The notes: generated from the letters alone by a model not told the origin. A DNA stretch of 64,000 nt from Acinetobacter rudis (GCF_031157835.1 NZ_JAVIDR010000001.1:186001-250000), one strand, 5' to 3'; positions 27,901-38,985 are shown, counted from the first letter of the stretch. Numbers and translations: made by a program.

Positions 27901-28090
27901 GCGTAACACTCTGCTCAACAGTTTCAGCATCAGCCCCAGTATAGCTCGCAGATACAGTAATACGAGGAGGTGCAATATCAGGATAGCGCTCAACCGATAG
28001 ATTAAATAATGCAAACAAACCTAAAGCAAGCACTATGATTGCTAACACACCTGCAAAAATAGGTCTATGAATAAAAAACTTAGAGAGCAT
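24995..28090 (-). CDS. RND multidrug efflux permease (HAE-1, AcrB/AdeB type)
   Basis: This 1031-aa inner-membrane pump uses proton flow to export hydrophobic compounds. It starts MLSKFFIHRPIFAGV; twelve membrane helices and two large periplasmic loops follow. The GLLVDDAIVVVENVER motif carries the paired aspartates of the proton relay. The second half has the family stretch RLRPILMTSLAFGAG. The open frame starts at a TTG upstream, but the ATG at 28090 is the family start. No membrane-fusion protein or outer-membrane factor gene adjoins it, so it must borrow partners encoded elsewhere. Confidence 0.92.
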   Translation of the reverse strand: MLSKFFIHRPIFAGVLAIIVLALGLFALFNLSVERYPDIAPPRITVSASYTGADAETVEQSVTQVLEQQIKGIDHLLYFNSSSDSSGRSRISMSFDTGTNPDTAQVQVQNSINSAINRLPDDVKRQGVNVYKSLGDTFMVLGLYDESGQVSNIELSDYLSTHIEAELSRIEGVGEVDVFGSQYAMRIWLNADALKQYNLIPSDIRAAVEAQNTQVAAGGIGDLPTVDQQYLNAKVTAGSKLKTVPEFEKIIVKSHPDGRIVYLKDVARIELGAENYQSFNTINGHPSAGLAISLSSGANALATSARIKEVIKNISSQLPAGYKIVYPRDNTPFVQESIKGVVETLFEAILLVIVVMFIFLQSWRATLIPALTVPVVIMGTFAILYALGMSINTLTLFAMVLAIGLLVDDAIVVVENVERLMHEKKLTAKQASIESMQDLGGALIGITLVLTAVFIPMAFFTGSTGVIYRQFSVTLVAAMALSLLAALILTPALCAIILKPNVKPAKWANYFNQQLEKLKHIYLKLVDKTIHLRRTILVCFVGLLSVFALIYHQLPTSFIPSEDQGMISVQFRLVDGAPISKGIEVGEEIRRYFLQNEKQNVELAMIRYGRNFSSTGQNLGTGFIALKNWNQRQAKDQTAQAIRDRADQFFKNNPNARITVSLPSSVSGLGDSDALEFWLQDINGQGRQFLEKQFTELQGEALNFQSFNKFDKRSNPDKSKLNIQIDQNLVAANNLNQTAINSTLSAAWAGTYINDFIDRGKVKRVIMQGDAEYRSKPEDLYRWSVRNENNQMIPYSNFATINWAGGPDVVNRFQGYSAIQMEANSAANYSTGQAMQDVAKMVQKSPGIGVAWSGLSYQEQKSSSQAIWLYLVSIGFIFLCLAALYESWSIPSAVMAAIPLGIGGNIIFSYVSGFPNDIYFQIALLTTIGLSCKNAILIVEFAALAQEKGATIIAAAREGAQLRLRPILMTSLAFGAGVVPLVFATGAGSASRQEIGVSVLGGVIFATVLVLIFIPFMYVLIRSLFKTKLPN

Positions 28091-28337
28091 TGGGAATTCT
28101 TTAAAATAAATTGTTATCAAGGACGAGTGGATTAGACTATCTTAGCAAGATTACTTTATGATGCTGTTAAATATATGGAGAAGTTCAGGTTTTTTTGTAT
28201 AAAACCTGCTATCAACACAAACCATAAACGTTATAAATTACGATATAAAATATGAATGTGAAAATGTAATATTCACAAAGTAAGACATTATTCACAAACA
28301 TAAGTTAAGTATTATTTGATTAAAAAGTTAGCGAATA

Positions 28338-29465
28338 ATGAAAATGTTAAAAAAGACTCTACTAATAGCAGGTATATTCACAATGACTGGATGTAATGAA
28401 CAAGACAATAACACCACACCATTAAGTGAAACGATCATTATTGCGCATCGTGGTGCAAGCGCTTTACGCCCAGAGCATACTTTAGCTGCTTATCAAAAAG
28501 CGATAGATGATGGTGCTGATTTTATAGAGCCTGATTTAGTTTCAACTAAAGATGGTGTATTAATTGCCAGACATGAAAATGAGATTAGCACAACCACCAA
28601 TATTGCCACTTTGCCACAATTCGCTCAGCGTAAAACGAATAAAGTCATTGATAATGAAAACATGACAGGTTGGTTTACTGAAGACTTTAGTTTTGCTGAA
28701 ATTAACCAATTAAAAGCAAGAGAGCGCATTCCTGATATTCGGCCAGAAAATGTCAAATACAATGACCAAGAAGATATTCCTAGCTTAGAACAAATCATCG
28801 AACTCGCAGAAAAGCATTATAAAAAAACAGGTAGAATTATCGGGCTATATATTGAAACCAAGCATCCAAGTTATTTTCAAAATATTAATTTAAACCTTGA
28901 AGATCCCCTATTAAAAACACTAGCCAAATACCAATATACCCGTGAAATCGCCCCTATCTATTTACAATCATTTGAGGTGAATAATCTCAAATACATGAAA
29001 GATCAGCTAAAGCTCCATAAATCGCTGAAAAATGCCTATATTATCCAGCTCTACGCAGAGAAACAAAGTCAACCTATGGATTATATTTTGTCTGGTGACA
29101 AGACAACTTATGCCGATATGGCAACTAAAGTCGGACTAAAAAATGTTGCCAGATATGCTGATGGAGTTGGTCCTAGCAAAGATTATATTGTGGAATACAA
29201 ACCAAATGCGACCATCACTCGATTTGTCTATAATGCACATATTGCAGGTCTTAAAGTACATCCCTATACCTTTCGTCCAGAAAATAATTTTCTAGCAAAA
29301 CAATTTCAATGCCGTGGTGACTTAAAACAGCGTTGCAAAACAGGTCTAAAACAAGAACTTGAATTATTCTTCAAAGCCGGCGTAGATGGTGTTTTTATTG
29401 ATGATCCCTTCATTGGCCGTGAAGCATTAAACGAATATGATCCAGCAAAAACCAAGCTCAAGTAA
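28338..29465 (+). CDS. Glycerophosphodiester phosphodiesterase, lipoprotein (GlpQ-like)
   Basis: This 375-aa protein hydrolyses glycerophosphodiesters to glycerol-3-phosphate and an alcohol. It has a lipoprotein signal with lipobox TMTGC (Cys near residue 19). The catalytic region shows AHRGASALRPEHT, then FIEPDLVSTKDGVLIARHE, containing the acid-base histidines and the calcium-binding Glu and Asp. C-terminal GVFIDDPF completes the TIM-barrel signature. It is probably periplasmic and membrane-anchored. It is divergent from the RND gene and ends at a terminator. Product glycerol-3-phosphate could feed glpD at 37201. Confidence 0.92.
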   Translation: MKMLKKTLLIAGIFTMTGCNEQDNNTTPLSETIIIAHRGASALRPEHTLAAYQKAIDDGADFIEPDLVSTKDGVLIARHENEISTTTNIATLPQFAQRKTNKVIDNENMTGWFTEDFSFAEINQLKARERIPDIRPENVKYNDQEDIPSLEQIIELAEKHYKKTGRIIGLYIETKHPSYFQNINLNLEDPLLKTLAKYQYTREIAPIYLQSFEVNNLKYMKDQLKLHKSLKNAYIIQLYAEKQSQPMDYILSGDKTTYADMATKVGLKNVARYADGVGPSKDYIVEYKPNATITRFVYNAHIAGLKVHPYTFRPENNFLAKQFQCRGDLKQRCKTGLKQELELFFKAGVDGVFIDDPFIGREALNEYDPAKTKLK

Positions 29466-29520
29466 TATATCACCACGAATTCAAACGGCTATTCTCTAAG
29501 TGGTTACACATATAAAACAA

Positions 29521-29548
29521 ATGCTCCAATACATTGGAGCATTTTACT
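29521..29548 (+). terminator. Terminator after GlpQ-like gene
   Basis: ATGCTCCAA pairs with TTGGAGCAT around a 4-base loop, followed by TTTACTC. Confidence 0.7.
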
Positions 29549-29652
29549 CATTATGCAATATACATTGACTATCACTTTGCTGTAAATTAATAGCATCTTA
29601 AGTTTACTATGCTATCTACTCATATTAATTTAGCCCTCTTATTTTGAACACT

Positions 29653-30039
29653 ATGAATGAAGATCCGATTTACAATAAAGGCGCTAGCCCTAAAAAAGGC
29701 TTGAAGCGTATCGTCTATGCAGCAGGCTACTCAATTTCAGGTTTTAAAGCTGCAATTCAACATGAAGCTGCTTTTAGGCAAATTCTATGTTTAAACCTCA
29801 TCCTCATTCCCATCACCTTTTTTCTTGATGTATCAGCAGTTGAGCAAGCATTAATGATTGTAGTGTGTTTATTAGCTATTATCGTTGAGCTCTTTAACTC
29901 TGCAATTGAAGCAGTGGTCGATAGAGTATCTTTGGAGCGTCATCAACTCTCAAAAAATGCAAAGGATATGGGAAGTGCTGCTCAATTTGTTGCTATGACC
30001 ATTATTGCTGCAACATGGTTAATTATTTTAGTCCGTTAG
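29653..30039 (+). CDS. dgkA: Diacylglycerol kinase DgkA
   Basis: This 128-aa inner-membrane enzyme phosphorylates diacylglycerol to phosphatidate, recycling lipid left by envelope glycan synthesis. Three membrane helices are visible (about residues 45-65, 68-90 and 108-128). The catalytic signature ELFNSAIEAVVDR lies at the end of the second helix and an amphipathic helix precedes the first. A TTG at 29644 is possible; the ATG at 29653 gives a length near the usual 122. No strong Shine-Dalgarno is seen. Confidence 0.93.
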   Translation: MNEDPIYNKGASPKKGLKRIVYAAGYSISGFKAAIQHEAAFRQILCLNLILIPITFFLDVSAVEQALMIVVCLLAIIVELFNSAIEAVVDRVSLERHQLSKNAKDMGSAAQFVAMTIIAATWLIILVR

Positions 30040-30089
30040 ATTTACGCTATTTCCCCCTAGCTTCCTCTCATTTTCAAAAATAATCTCTA

Positions 30090-30128
30090 CACAAGGTTGT
30101 TGTTCATACCTTCAACCTTGTGCTTTTT
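30090..30128 (+). terminator. Terminator after dgkA
   Basis: CACAAGGTTG pairs with CAACCTTGTG around a 13-base loop, followed by CTTTTT. Confidence 0.75.
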
Positions 30129-30181
30129 CTAGGTATTCTCAAATAACCTAATCTAAGACAATACAAATATCCAATAACACT

Positions 30182-30796
30182 TCAATTCGGCTGTTGACTG
30201 CCCATTCTTGTATTTTCAGTTTGCTCTAACAACCATTCTATAAACAGACGAATTTCCTCCCGTTGCTGAGTCTTTGCATGAGTCACAATATAATAAGCAA
30301 AACGTGCAGGCCAAGGTATATCTAATACTTGCACTAAACGCCCAGCTTTAATTTCGGTTTGTGCATATTCAAGAGGCACCAAAGCTAAACCCTGTCCAGC
30401 CTCGGCAGCGCGAATTAATAAGAAATCATCTTCAAAACATGACCCACGCTGTAGCTGTAAATTTGGTTCTACACCATGTGCAGACAACCATAAAGACCAA
30501 TCACTACGATCAATATCATGTAACAATGGGAAGTTTAGACAATCTTCTACACAATTCAGTCTTTTCCCTGTTGCGAATAACTGTGGGCTTGCAACAGGAA
30601 CCAAAACGGGTGTCATAAGAAGAATACTCTTTAAATGAGCATAATGACCAAGCCCATGGCGAATTGCAATATCAACACGGTCACGCCCCAGGTCGACCAA
30701 TTGTGATGTTGCCTCAACGCGAATTTCAATCTCAGGATATCGTTGATTAAATGCTCCCAATCTAGGGACTAACCAAGATGCTGCAAAAGTAGCCAT
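30182..30796 (-). pseudogene. LysR-family regulator remnant, DNA-binding domain lost
   Basis: The 204 readable residues match the substrate-binding half of a GcvA-like LysR regulator (ATFAASWLVPRLGAFNQRYP at the start, then GLALVPLEYAQTEIKAGRLV near residue 150). The N-terminal winged helix, normally about 90 residues, is absent. Upstream in frame are five copies of a 9-bp repeat encoding Ile-Ile-Thr, then about 20 codons unlike any LysR, then a stop. The breakpoint therefore falls exactly at the repeat. Without the helix-turn-helix it cannot act as a normal regulator. Confidence 0.8.
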
Positions 30797-30842
30797 CGTA
30801 ATAATCGTAATAATCGTAATAATCGTAATAATCGTAATAATT
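30795..30842. repeat. Tandem repeat of a 9-bp unit at the LysR truncation point
   Basis: Five tandem copies of ATCGTAATA are followed by a partial copy. Read leftward the unit is ATTATTACG and stays in frame with the LysR remnant, encoding repeated Ile-Ile-Thr. Copy number would be expected to vary between isolates. Confidence 0.9.
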
Positions 30843-30977
30843 AGACAGCGTTGTTTGTTGGCAAACCAGTTATCGTGTTGATAGACAACTCGCGATACAT
30901 TTAATTATACAACGGTATATTATGGCCTCAAGATATCATAGTGCATTCGCTTGCTCAGTATAATGCTTAGGATGCTT

Positions 30978-31478
30978 TTATAGATTCTTACTAAAGAAAA
31001 TCACATCCATATTTAAAAAATTAGAAGCAAAGGTTTTAACAAATCCCAACTTATTCAAAAGGTTATGAGCAGGCTCATTTTGTTCTTCAGAAAAGGCTAT
31101 TACTTTTTTAAATTCTCTACTTTTCATATCTTCCAGCAATCTTGTAGCAGCCTCAATAACATACCCTTGTCCCCGTTCGCTTTTAATTAATCTAAAACCC
31201 AATTCTGCTTCATCCACTCCATCTAAGGTACATATTTCAAAACCACAATAACCAATAATCTTATTGTTATTTTTCAAGATAATCGCTAATTTTCCAAACC
31301 CGTATCTTTCATAATGTCCTACAATTTCATAAAAACGATTCGTTGCATCTTCAACATTTAATGTTCCGTTGGGTGAAAAAGCCATAAAGTCTTTATCTTG
31401 GAATAGGCAGATGGCCTCATTTAGGTTTTCTTGAGCAAATGGTTTTAATAATAAGTTTTTCGTTTCAAATACAGTCAT
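30978..31478 (-). CDS. GNAT acetyltransferase (RimJ/RimL type)
   Basis: This 166-aa protein is an acetyl-CoA-dependent N-acetyltransferase of the GNAT_3 type. The first strand ETKNLLLKPFAQENL is typical of the RimJ-like group, IIGYCGFEI forms the central strand, and the acetyl-CoA loop is around SERGQGYVIEAA, although the canonical Q/RxxGxG/A is only partly kept (RGQGYV). The substrate could be a protein N-terminus or small amine and cannot be told. It stands alone downstream of the groESL terminator. Confidence 0.8.
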   Translation of the reverse strand: MTVFETKNLLLKPFAQENLNEAICLFQDKDFMAFSPNGTLNVEDATNRFYEIVGHYERYGFGKLAIILKNNNKIIGYCGFEICTLDGVDEAELGFRLIKSERGQGYVIEAATRLLEDMKSREFKKVIAFSEEQNEPAHNLLNKLGFVKTFASNFLNMDVIFFSKNL

Positions 31479-31566
31479 TTTTCAAATTACCTAAAATTAA
31501 AGCGCTCATGTGTATCACAAATACTGTTAATAATACTCAAGCCAATGGTCAGCATAAAGTGCAAAT

Positions 31567-31599
31567 AAAAAGGCCACATTAAAAAATGTGGCCCTTTTT
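31567..31599 (-). terminator. Terminator of groESL
   Basis: GGCCACATT pairs with AATGTGGCC around four bases, followed on the minus strand by five T. T-runs exist on both strands. Confidence 0.85.
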
Positions 31600-31693
31600 A
31601 CAGTCGAAACAAAACGAGTAAGACTGTAGTAAATATCAAGTTAATTTAAATATAGTTTATATATTTTAACTACTTAAATATTCAATGGTTGGC

Positions 31694-33331
<1,638 letters not shown>

Positions 33332-33396
33332 TTACTCCGAATATCTTAATTTTGATGTACTTAAATTTTTTTGAGAAGCTAGATTATTAAAATCTA

Positions 33397-33687
33397 TTAA
33401 CCTTCGAGTACAGCGAGGATGTCTGATTCTTTCATAATAAGTAATTCTTCAGCATTTACTTTTACTGTAGTACCAGCGTAAGTACCAAATAACACTTTGT
33501 CACCAACTTTAACGTCAAGCGCACGTACGCCTTGTTCAGTAATTTGACCATTCCCCACAGCGATCACTTCACCTTGAGCTGGTTTTTCAGCAGCTGAACC
33601 AGGCAATAAAATACCACCAGCAGTTTTAGTTTCTTCTTCAACACGACGGATAACTACGCGATCATGTAGTGGACGAATATTGCTCAT
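33397..33687 (-). CDS. groES: Co-chaperonin GroES (Hsp10)
   Basis: This 96-aa subunit forms the heptameric lid of GroEL. It begins [15 protein letters not shown]; the mobile loop is around [12 protein letters not shown], which binds GroEL, and the end reads [10 protein letters not shown]. An upstream in-frame start gives four more residues, but the ATG at 33687 has a GGAG Shine-Dalgarno at the right distance. It is the first gene of the groESL operon. Confidence 0.99.
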   Translation of the reverse strand: MSNIRPLHDRVVIRRVEEETKTAGGILLPGSAAEKPAQGEVIAVGNGQITEQGVRALDVKVGDKVLFGTYAGTTVKVNAEELLIMKESDILAVLEG

Positions 33688-33777
33688 AAATAACTCCATC
33701 AGACTTAGTCTATTTAGTGCTTTAATAATGGCTTCTTTTATCCAATGACCATTATCAAAATATTTTCATGACACAGT

Positions 33778-33806
33778 TGTGGGGGTTGAAAAGACAGCTT
33801 CAAGGG
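33778..33806 (-). promoter_or_regulatory. Sigma32-type heat-shock promoter of groESL
   Basis: On the minus strand CCCTTGAA (33806-33799) is followed by a 12-base gap and AACCCCCACAA (33788-33778), close to the sigma32 consensus CTTGAA with CCCCAT. No CIRCE element is seen, as expected in gammaproteobacteria. Confidence 0.8.
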
Positions 33807-33877
33807 CTAATCAATTTTTTTTTGCATCTTTTGCACTTTTTTTACACACTTATTCTATTTGTATGAAAATCCATGTC

Positions 33878-34648
33878 TTAACCAATCGATGTCCGTAATA
33901 TAAATTCCTGCTCTTGATCAGAAAAGTCATAATGCTCAACGGTAGCGTCTGGATAAATAACGTTAAAAGAATTAGTTAATTGTTTATAAAGACGATTTGA
34001 ACAACCTGTACCAGCATGAACCTCATATACTCCATGCGTTAAGCCTAATTGGTAGTGCTGATTAAAATCATAAACTGCACTTAAATGGAAATGGCCATGT
34101 AATAAAACCTTAAGGCCATGATGTCCCCACTGCTTTATGGCTTGCTCAGCCAAAGCTGGGCAATCCGAACGATGGTGATGCTCATGTTCTGCTGTGTAAA
34201 ATGGTTGATGACTAACCAAAGTCAATAGTTTATTCGCAGGTGCTTGTTGCAATTGCACTTCAACCTGCCCTATTTGTTGCTTTGAAATCACAGCCTTCGT
34301 ATGAAAATAAGGCCGTACGGTATTCACGCCGACTAAATAGTAATGCTCTGTTTCTAGTTGTTGCTCTAAGTCACCAAAAAATAATTCATAATAATGAAAT
34401 GGACGAAAGGCACGATTAAGCAAATGATAGAGTGGAATATCATGATTTCCAGGCACCACAAAATATGGAATACCCAATAATTGCAGAAACTGCTTACACT
34501 GATAAAACTCATGAAAACGTGCACGCTGAGTTAAATCGCCACTGATTACAATTACTTCAGGTTGATACTGCTGACAAAAGCGTTGTATAGCATCCAAACA
34601 TTCTTGACGCTGAGTACCAAAATGTAAGTCAGATAAATGAAGCAGCAT
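33878..34648 (-). CDS. Calcineurin-like metallophosphoesterase
   Basis: This 256-aa protein has the full metal-binding set of the family: SDLHFG, GDLTQR, GNHD, a later SHQPFY and HGHFH. It should bind two metals and cleave a phosphoester. The family includes cyclic-nucleotide phosphodiesterases (CpdA type) and others, so the substrate is open. The frame extends to a GTG at 34684; MLLHLSDLHF at 34648 is the more natural start because the first strand begins there. No signal peptide is seen. Confidence 0.85.
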   Translation of the reverse strand: MLLHLSDLHFGTQRQECLDAIQRFCQQYQPEVIVISGDLTQRARFHEFYQCKQFLQLLGIPYFVVPGNHDIPLYHLLNRAFRPFHYYELFFGDLEQQLETEHYYLVGVNTVRPYFHTKAVISKQQIGQVEVQLQQAPANKLLTLVSHQPFYTAEHEHHHRSDCPALAEQAIKQWGHHGLKVLLHGHFHLSAVYDFNQHYQLGLTHGVYEVHAGTGCSNRLYKQLTNSFNVIYPDATVEHYDFSDQEQEFILRTSIG

Positions 34649-35286
34649 AGACCACCGTAGTTTACGAGCGTTTTTCAACACCACAGTTAAAAAGAAGAGT
34701 AGTAATACTTAACAGCGCGTATCACTAAAATAATATGTGAATTATTACATTATCATTTTAACAGGACTGATAATGCCGCTTACTTATACAGAAAAAAATC
34801 ATAGTTATACAATTATTCTATCCAGACATTACGTTTTTTAACATGCAAGCAGGCCAGATCATAACTTTGCTACATTCGAATCATTTACCCATCAATAATG
34901 ATATATATAAGCCAAGGGATTTTTACAACTTTCGTATACCCTATCTATATAATTTTTTGTGTCACAGTAGAATGAATGTATCCTATTATTTTTATTTAAG
35001 TAAATTTAACAAACAAAGGAGCGACATTCAGCATTAAGAATTAAACAAAGTTATCATAAAAATAAATAGTAAACATTTACCATAACATATAAACATTAGG
35101 TGGATTACTCTACAGGACGTTTATTAAACAAAATTAGGGTGTTTATTCGTCGTCAAGCCTTATTTTTTTTTAATATATATGCTTTAATAACGCCACTTTT
35201 TTTTCATACTTGAATCTAAACTTACTACCCTAAGTTTATGATTGTTATTTGTGCATAAACTGCACACCTTTAAGATAGGCCTCACC
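34649..35286. other. Long A+T-rich region upstream of pckG
   Basis: No gene is supported. A 64-codon rightward frame at 34843 lacks a ribosome binding site and family features. A good Shine-Dalgarno-like AAAGGAG at 35018 is followed by no plausible start. The region probably holds the pckG promoter and regulatory sites. Confidence 0.55.
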
Positions 35287-37125
35287 ATGACTCAAGTGAA
35301 CGCACCAGCATTCGTTCGTCATCCCAAACTCATTGCATGGGTTGAAGAAATTGCAAAATTAACGAAACCAGCAAAAATTGAATGGTGTGACGGTAGCCCA
35401 GAAGAATATCAACGTCTTATTGACTTGATGATCGCTAACGGCACCATGCAAGCACTCAATCAAGAAAAACACCCTGGTTCTTACTTAGCAAATTCTGACC
35501 CATCTGACGTTGCCCGCGTTGAAGGTCGTACTTTCATCTGTTCAGAACACAAAGAAGATGCCGGTGCAACCAATAACTGGGAAGCTCCAGCAGAAATGCG
35601 TGCTCGCCTCAACGGTTTATTTGATGGCGCAATGAAAGGTCGTACAATGTACGTTGTTCCTTTCTCTATGGGCCCACTCGGCAGCCACATTGCACAAATC
35701 GGTATCGAAATTACTGACTCACCTTACGTTGCAGTTAGCATGGCTAAAATGGCACGTATGGGCAAAGCTGTTTATGACGTATTAGGTACTGATGGCGAAT
35801 TCGTTCCTTGCGTACACACCGTTGGCGCTCCGCTTGAACAAGGTGCTAAAGATGTTGCTTGGCCTTGCAACGCTGAAAAATACATCGTTCACTATCCAGA
35901 GACTCGTGAAATCTGGTCATTCGGTTCTGGTTACGGCGGTAATGCATTGTTAGGTAAAAAATGCTTAGCATTACGTATCGCATCTTCAATGGGTCGTGCA
36001 CAAGGCTGGTTAGCAGAGCACATGCTCATTTTAGGTGTAACTAATCCTCAAGGTGAGAAGCACTATATTGCTGCAGCATTCCCTTCTGCATGTGGTAAAA
36101 CAAACTTTGCAATGCTCATCCCACCAGCAGCTTATGCTGATGCAGGTTGGAAAATCGAAACTGTAGGTGACGATATTGCATGGATCAAACCAGGTGAAGA
36201 TGGTCGTTTATACGCAATCAACCCTGAAGCTGGCTTCTTTGGTGTTGCTCCTGGTACAAACACAAAAACTAACCCGAACTGTATGGCGACTTTAGCTAAA
36301 GATGTAATCTTTACAAACGTTGCAGTAACAGACAATGGCGAAGTTTGGTGGGAAGGTCTTACAAAAGAAGCTCCTGCAAACCTAACAAACTGGAAAGGTC
36401 AGCCTCATACTGGTGCTGAAAAAGCAGCGCATCCTAATGCTCGCTTTACAGTAGCTGCTGGTCAATGCCCTTCTATTGATGCTGACTGGGAAAATCCAGC
36501 TGGTGTACCAATCTCTGCATTCATCTTTGGTGGTCGTCGCGCAGATACAGTACCTTTAGTATCAGAAGCATTTGACTGGGTAGATGGTGTTTATAAAGCA
36601 GCAACTATGGGTTCTGAAACAACTGCTGCTGCAGTTGGTCAACAAGGTATTGTACGCCGTGACCCATTCGCAATGCTTCCATTTACTGGCTACAACATGG
36701 CTGACTACTTTGACCATTGGTTACAAATGGGTGAAAAAGTAGGTGCTAAAGCTGAAGCAGCTGGCAACAAACTACCAAAAATCTTTAATGTAAACTGGTT
36801 CCGTCGTGATGCTGAAGGCAACTTCGTATGGCCTGGTTTTGGTCAAAACATGCGTGTTCTTGAGTGGATTATTGATCGTTGTGAAGGCCGCGCTAGCGCA
36901 GTTGAAACACCAATCGGTCTTGTTCCAACTTATGAACAACTCAATTGGACTGGCTTAGATTTTAGCAAAGAACAATTTGACACTGTAACTCGTCAAGACA
37001 AAGCACAGTGGATCAAAGAAATTGAAAGCCACACTGAGCTATTTAATAAGCTTGGTGAGCGCTTACCTGCAGCACTTAAAGCACGCCAAGCAGAATTACT
37101 TGCAGCAGTTCAAAACGCAGAATAA
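35287..37125 (+). CDS. pckG: Phosphoenolpyruvate carboxykinase (GTP)
   Basis: This 612-aa enzyme converts oxaloacetate and GTP to phosphoenolpyruvate, the entry step of gluconeogenesis from acids such as acetate and succinate. The kinase-1a P-loop is SACGKTN with the reactive Cys269; [11 protein letters not shown] and the nearby SMGPLGS substrate loop are also present. The length is that of GTP-type enzymes rather than the ATP type. The frame opens at a TTG at 35242; [13 protein letters not shown] at 35287 is the family start. A strong terminator follows. Confidence 0.97.
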   Translation: MTQVNAPAFVRHPKLIAWVEEIAKLTKPAKIEWCDGSPEEYQRLIDLMIANGTMQALNQEKHPGSYLANSDPSDVARVEGRTFICSEHKEDAGATNNWEAPAEMRARLNGLFDGAMKGRTMYVVPFSMGPLGSHIAQIGIEITDSPYVAVSMAKMARMGKAVYDVLGTDGEFVPCVHTVGAPLEQGAKDVAWPCNAEKYIVHYPETREIWSFGSGYGGNALLGKKCLALRIASSMGRAQGWLAEHMLILGVTNPQGEKHYIAAAFPSACGKTNFAMLIPPAAYADAGWKIETVGDDIAWIKPGEDGRLYAINPEAGFFGVAPGTNTKTNPNCMATLAKDVIFTNVAVTDNGEVWWEGLTKEAPANLTNWKGQPHTGAEKAAHPNARFTVAAGQCPSIDADWENPAGVPISAFIFGGRRADTVPLVSEAFDWVDGVYKAATMGSETTAAAVGQQGIVRRDPFAMLPFTGYNMADYFDHWLQMGEKVGAKAEAAGNKLPKIFNVNWFRRDAEGNFVWPGFGQNMRVLEWIIDRCEGRASAVETPIGLVPTYEQLNWTGLDFSKEQFDTVTRQDKAQWIKEIESHTELFNKLGERLPAALKARQAELLAAVQNAE

Positions 37126-37151
37126 TCTATTTGAACTCATGTAAGTCATTT

Positions 37152-37179
37152 AAAAGACCGCTTCGGCGGTCTTTTTTTA
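37152..37179 (+). terminator. Terminator of pckG
   Basis: AAGACCGC pairs with GCGGTCTT around a TTCG tetraloop, followed by seven T. Confidence 0.9.
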
Positions 37180-37200
37180 CTCAATATACTCAGCAGTAAG

Positions 37201-38724
37201 CTAGTTTTGCTCTGTTTCACTACTCAAGCTTGCCAAATAATGATCCAAACGCGCAATTTCTACAGGACCAAATTGCAAGCCTAGTTTAGTCCGTCGCCAT
37301 AGAATATCTTCGCTGTTTTTTGCCCATTCATAGGCAACCAAATAATCAACTTCTGCCGCATATAAATCAGGTGCCAGCATAGCACCCAACTCTATACTAT
37401 TACTCGCACCATGTAGAATCTGCCAAATACGCGTACCGTAAGACAACGCCCAACGTTTGGCTAATTGAGGTGAAATTTGCGGTAATTGTTGACAAATTTG
37501 ATAGACAAGATCTTCAACACCATTCCACTGTTCTGCACCTGGCAAGACTTGATGCTCAGTCCAACTAGGGCCCATTTGAGGGAAGAACTCCCCTAATTGA
37601 GTCAGTACTTGTTCCGATAATTTACGATAAGTCGTTAATTTACCGCCAAATACAGAAAATAAAGGTAATTGCCTGTCCTGATCAATTGATAATGTAATTT
37701 TATAATCACGTGTAATTGTTGAAGGCTGAAGGTGTGCATCATCAGCCAATGCACGAAGACCCGAAAAACTATGAATGACTTGATCAGCCTCATGTTGCTT
37801 TCTAAAATACCTATTACTTACATCAAGTAAGTAAAGTGTCTCATCTTTATGAATCTCAACATGATCAGGGTCAGCAAAATATTCTCGGTCAGTAGTACCA
37901 ATGAGGGTATATTTATTCAGATAAGGAATAGCAAAAATTACACGTTGGTCAATATTTTGAAAAATAAAAGCATGATTTTCTGTGTATATTTGAGGCAATA
38001 TGATATGACTTCCCTGAACCAACCGTAACGAATATGGGCTATTCTCCTTAATTTGGTCTTCAATGACTTTTGCCACCCACGGCCCAGCAGCATTGATTAA
38101 CGCCTTACATTTAACTTCAACAATCTGTTTTTTATTATTTTCCAAACGTACCAACCAGTACCCTGCTTTGCGCTCCGCTGCAATACATTTTGTTGCTGTG
38201 AGGATATCTGCACCATTTTCTCGTGCTTGAACTGCATTCAATATCACCAATCGTGCATCATCTACACAACAATCCGCATATTCAAAACCTTGTACAATTT
38301 CAGCTTTCAGTGGATTAGTTTTAGGATCAAAACGAATAAACCTCGATTTAGCTAACGTCTTTCTTCTTGATAAATAATCATAACAAAATAAACCAATCCT
38401 AATCAGCCAAGCTGGTCTCAAATGCGGTTGGTGTGGTAAAACAAAGCGCATAGGATGCACAAGATGAGGCGCTTTCATGAGTAAAACCTCTCTCTCAGCT
38501 AAACTCTCATGAACCAGCCGAAATGCCCCCTGCTCTAAGTACCGTAACCCACCATGAATTAACTTACTACTGGATGAGGAAGTGTGTTGAGCCAAATCAT
38601 CTTTTTCACACAATAAGACCCGCAGACCACGCCCAGAGGCATCAGTTGCAATCCCAACACCATTAATTCCACCACCAATTACAACAACATCATATTTTTC
38701 TACAACCCCATGTTCTTCAAGCAT
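37201..38724 (-). CDS. glpD: Aerobic glycerol-3-phosphate dehydrogenase
   Basis: This 507-aa membrane-associated flavoprotein oxidises glycerol-3-phosphate to dihydroxyacetone phosphate and passes electrons to quinone. The FAD-binding GGGINGVGIATDASGRG lies near residue 18, followed by SSSSSKLIHGGLRYLEQ and the C-terminal helical domain. Length is normal. It is convergent with pckG. The 261 bases upstream (38725-38985) show no gene. No glpF or glpK is in the window. Confidence 0.96.
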   Translation of the reverse strand: MLEEHGVVEKYDVVVIGGGINGVGIATDASGRGLRVLLCEKDDLAQHTSSSSSKLIHGGLRYLEQGAFRLVHESLAEREVLLMKAPHLVHPMRFVLPHQPHLRPAWLIRIGLFCYDYLSRRKTLAKSRFIRFDPKTNPLKAEIVQGFEYADCCVDDARLVILNAVQARENGADILTATKCIAAERKAGYWLVRLENNKKQIVEVKCKALINAAGPWVAKVIEDQIKENSPYSLRLVQGSHIILPQIYTENHAFIFQNIDQRVIFAIPYLNKYTLIGTTDREYFADPDHVEIHKDETLYLLDVSNRYFRKQHEADQVIHSFSGLRALADDAHLQPSTITRDYKITLSIDQDRQLPLFSVFGGKLTTYRKLSEQVLTQLGEFFPQMGPSWTEHQVLPGAEQWNGVEDLVYQICQQLPQISPQLAKRWALSYGTRIWQILHGASNSIELGAMLAPDLYAAEVDYLVAYEWAKNSEDILWRRTKLGLQFGPVEIARLDHYLASLSSETEQN

Positions 38725-38985
38725 ATCTTCATCGCTTCTTATCTAATTCATTTTACATTTTTTATTTTAAGACGCAGTGAAATGACATCATCCCACTTTA
38801 GTCACTTAAGCCCTTCATGATATTAATCATAAAAGCGAATAAAACTCAAACAAACAATCCAAGTGAAACGCTATCATTTTGTCTTGATTGCCCACAGAAT
38901 AATCCCACTTTTTTAAGTGCTTAACATCGTTTATTTACGATTGCTATGGCATACTTTAACCAGCACTTTACAGGAACTTTCAATA

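Noticed and set aside
28090-28120. Upstream TTG start for the RND pump
   Set aside because: The extra ten residues are absent from the family, whose N-terminus begins at the ATG at 28090.
30795-30842. Short tandem repeat considered as a CRISPR seed or origin iteron
   Set aside because: The 9-bp units abut with no spacers and stay in frame with the LysR remnant; no Rep gene is adjacent.
34843-35037. Rightward 64-codon frame upstream of pckG
   Set aside because: No ribosome binding site, compositional bias of noncoding A+T-rich DNA and no family resemblance.
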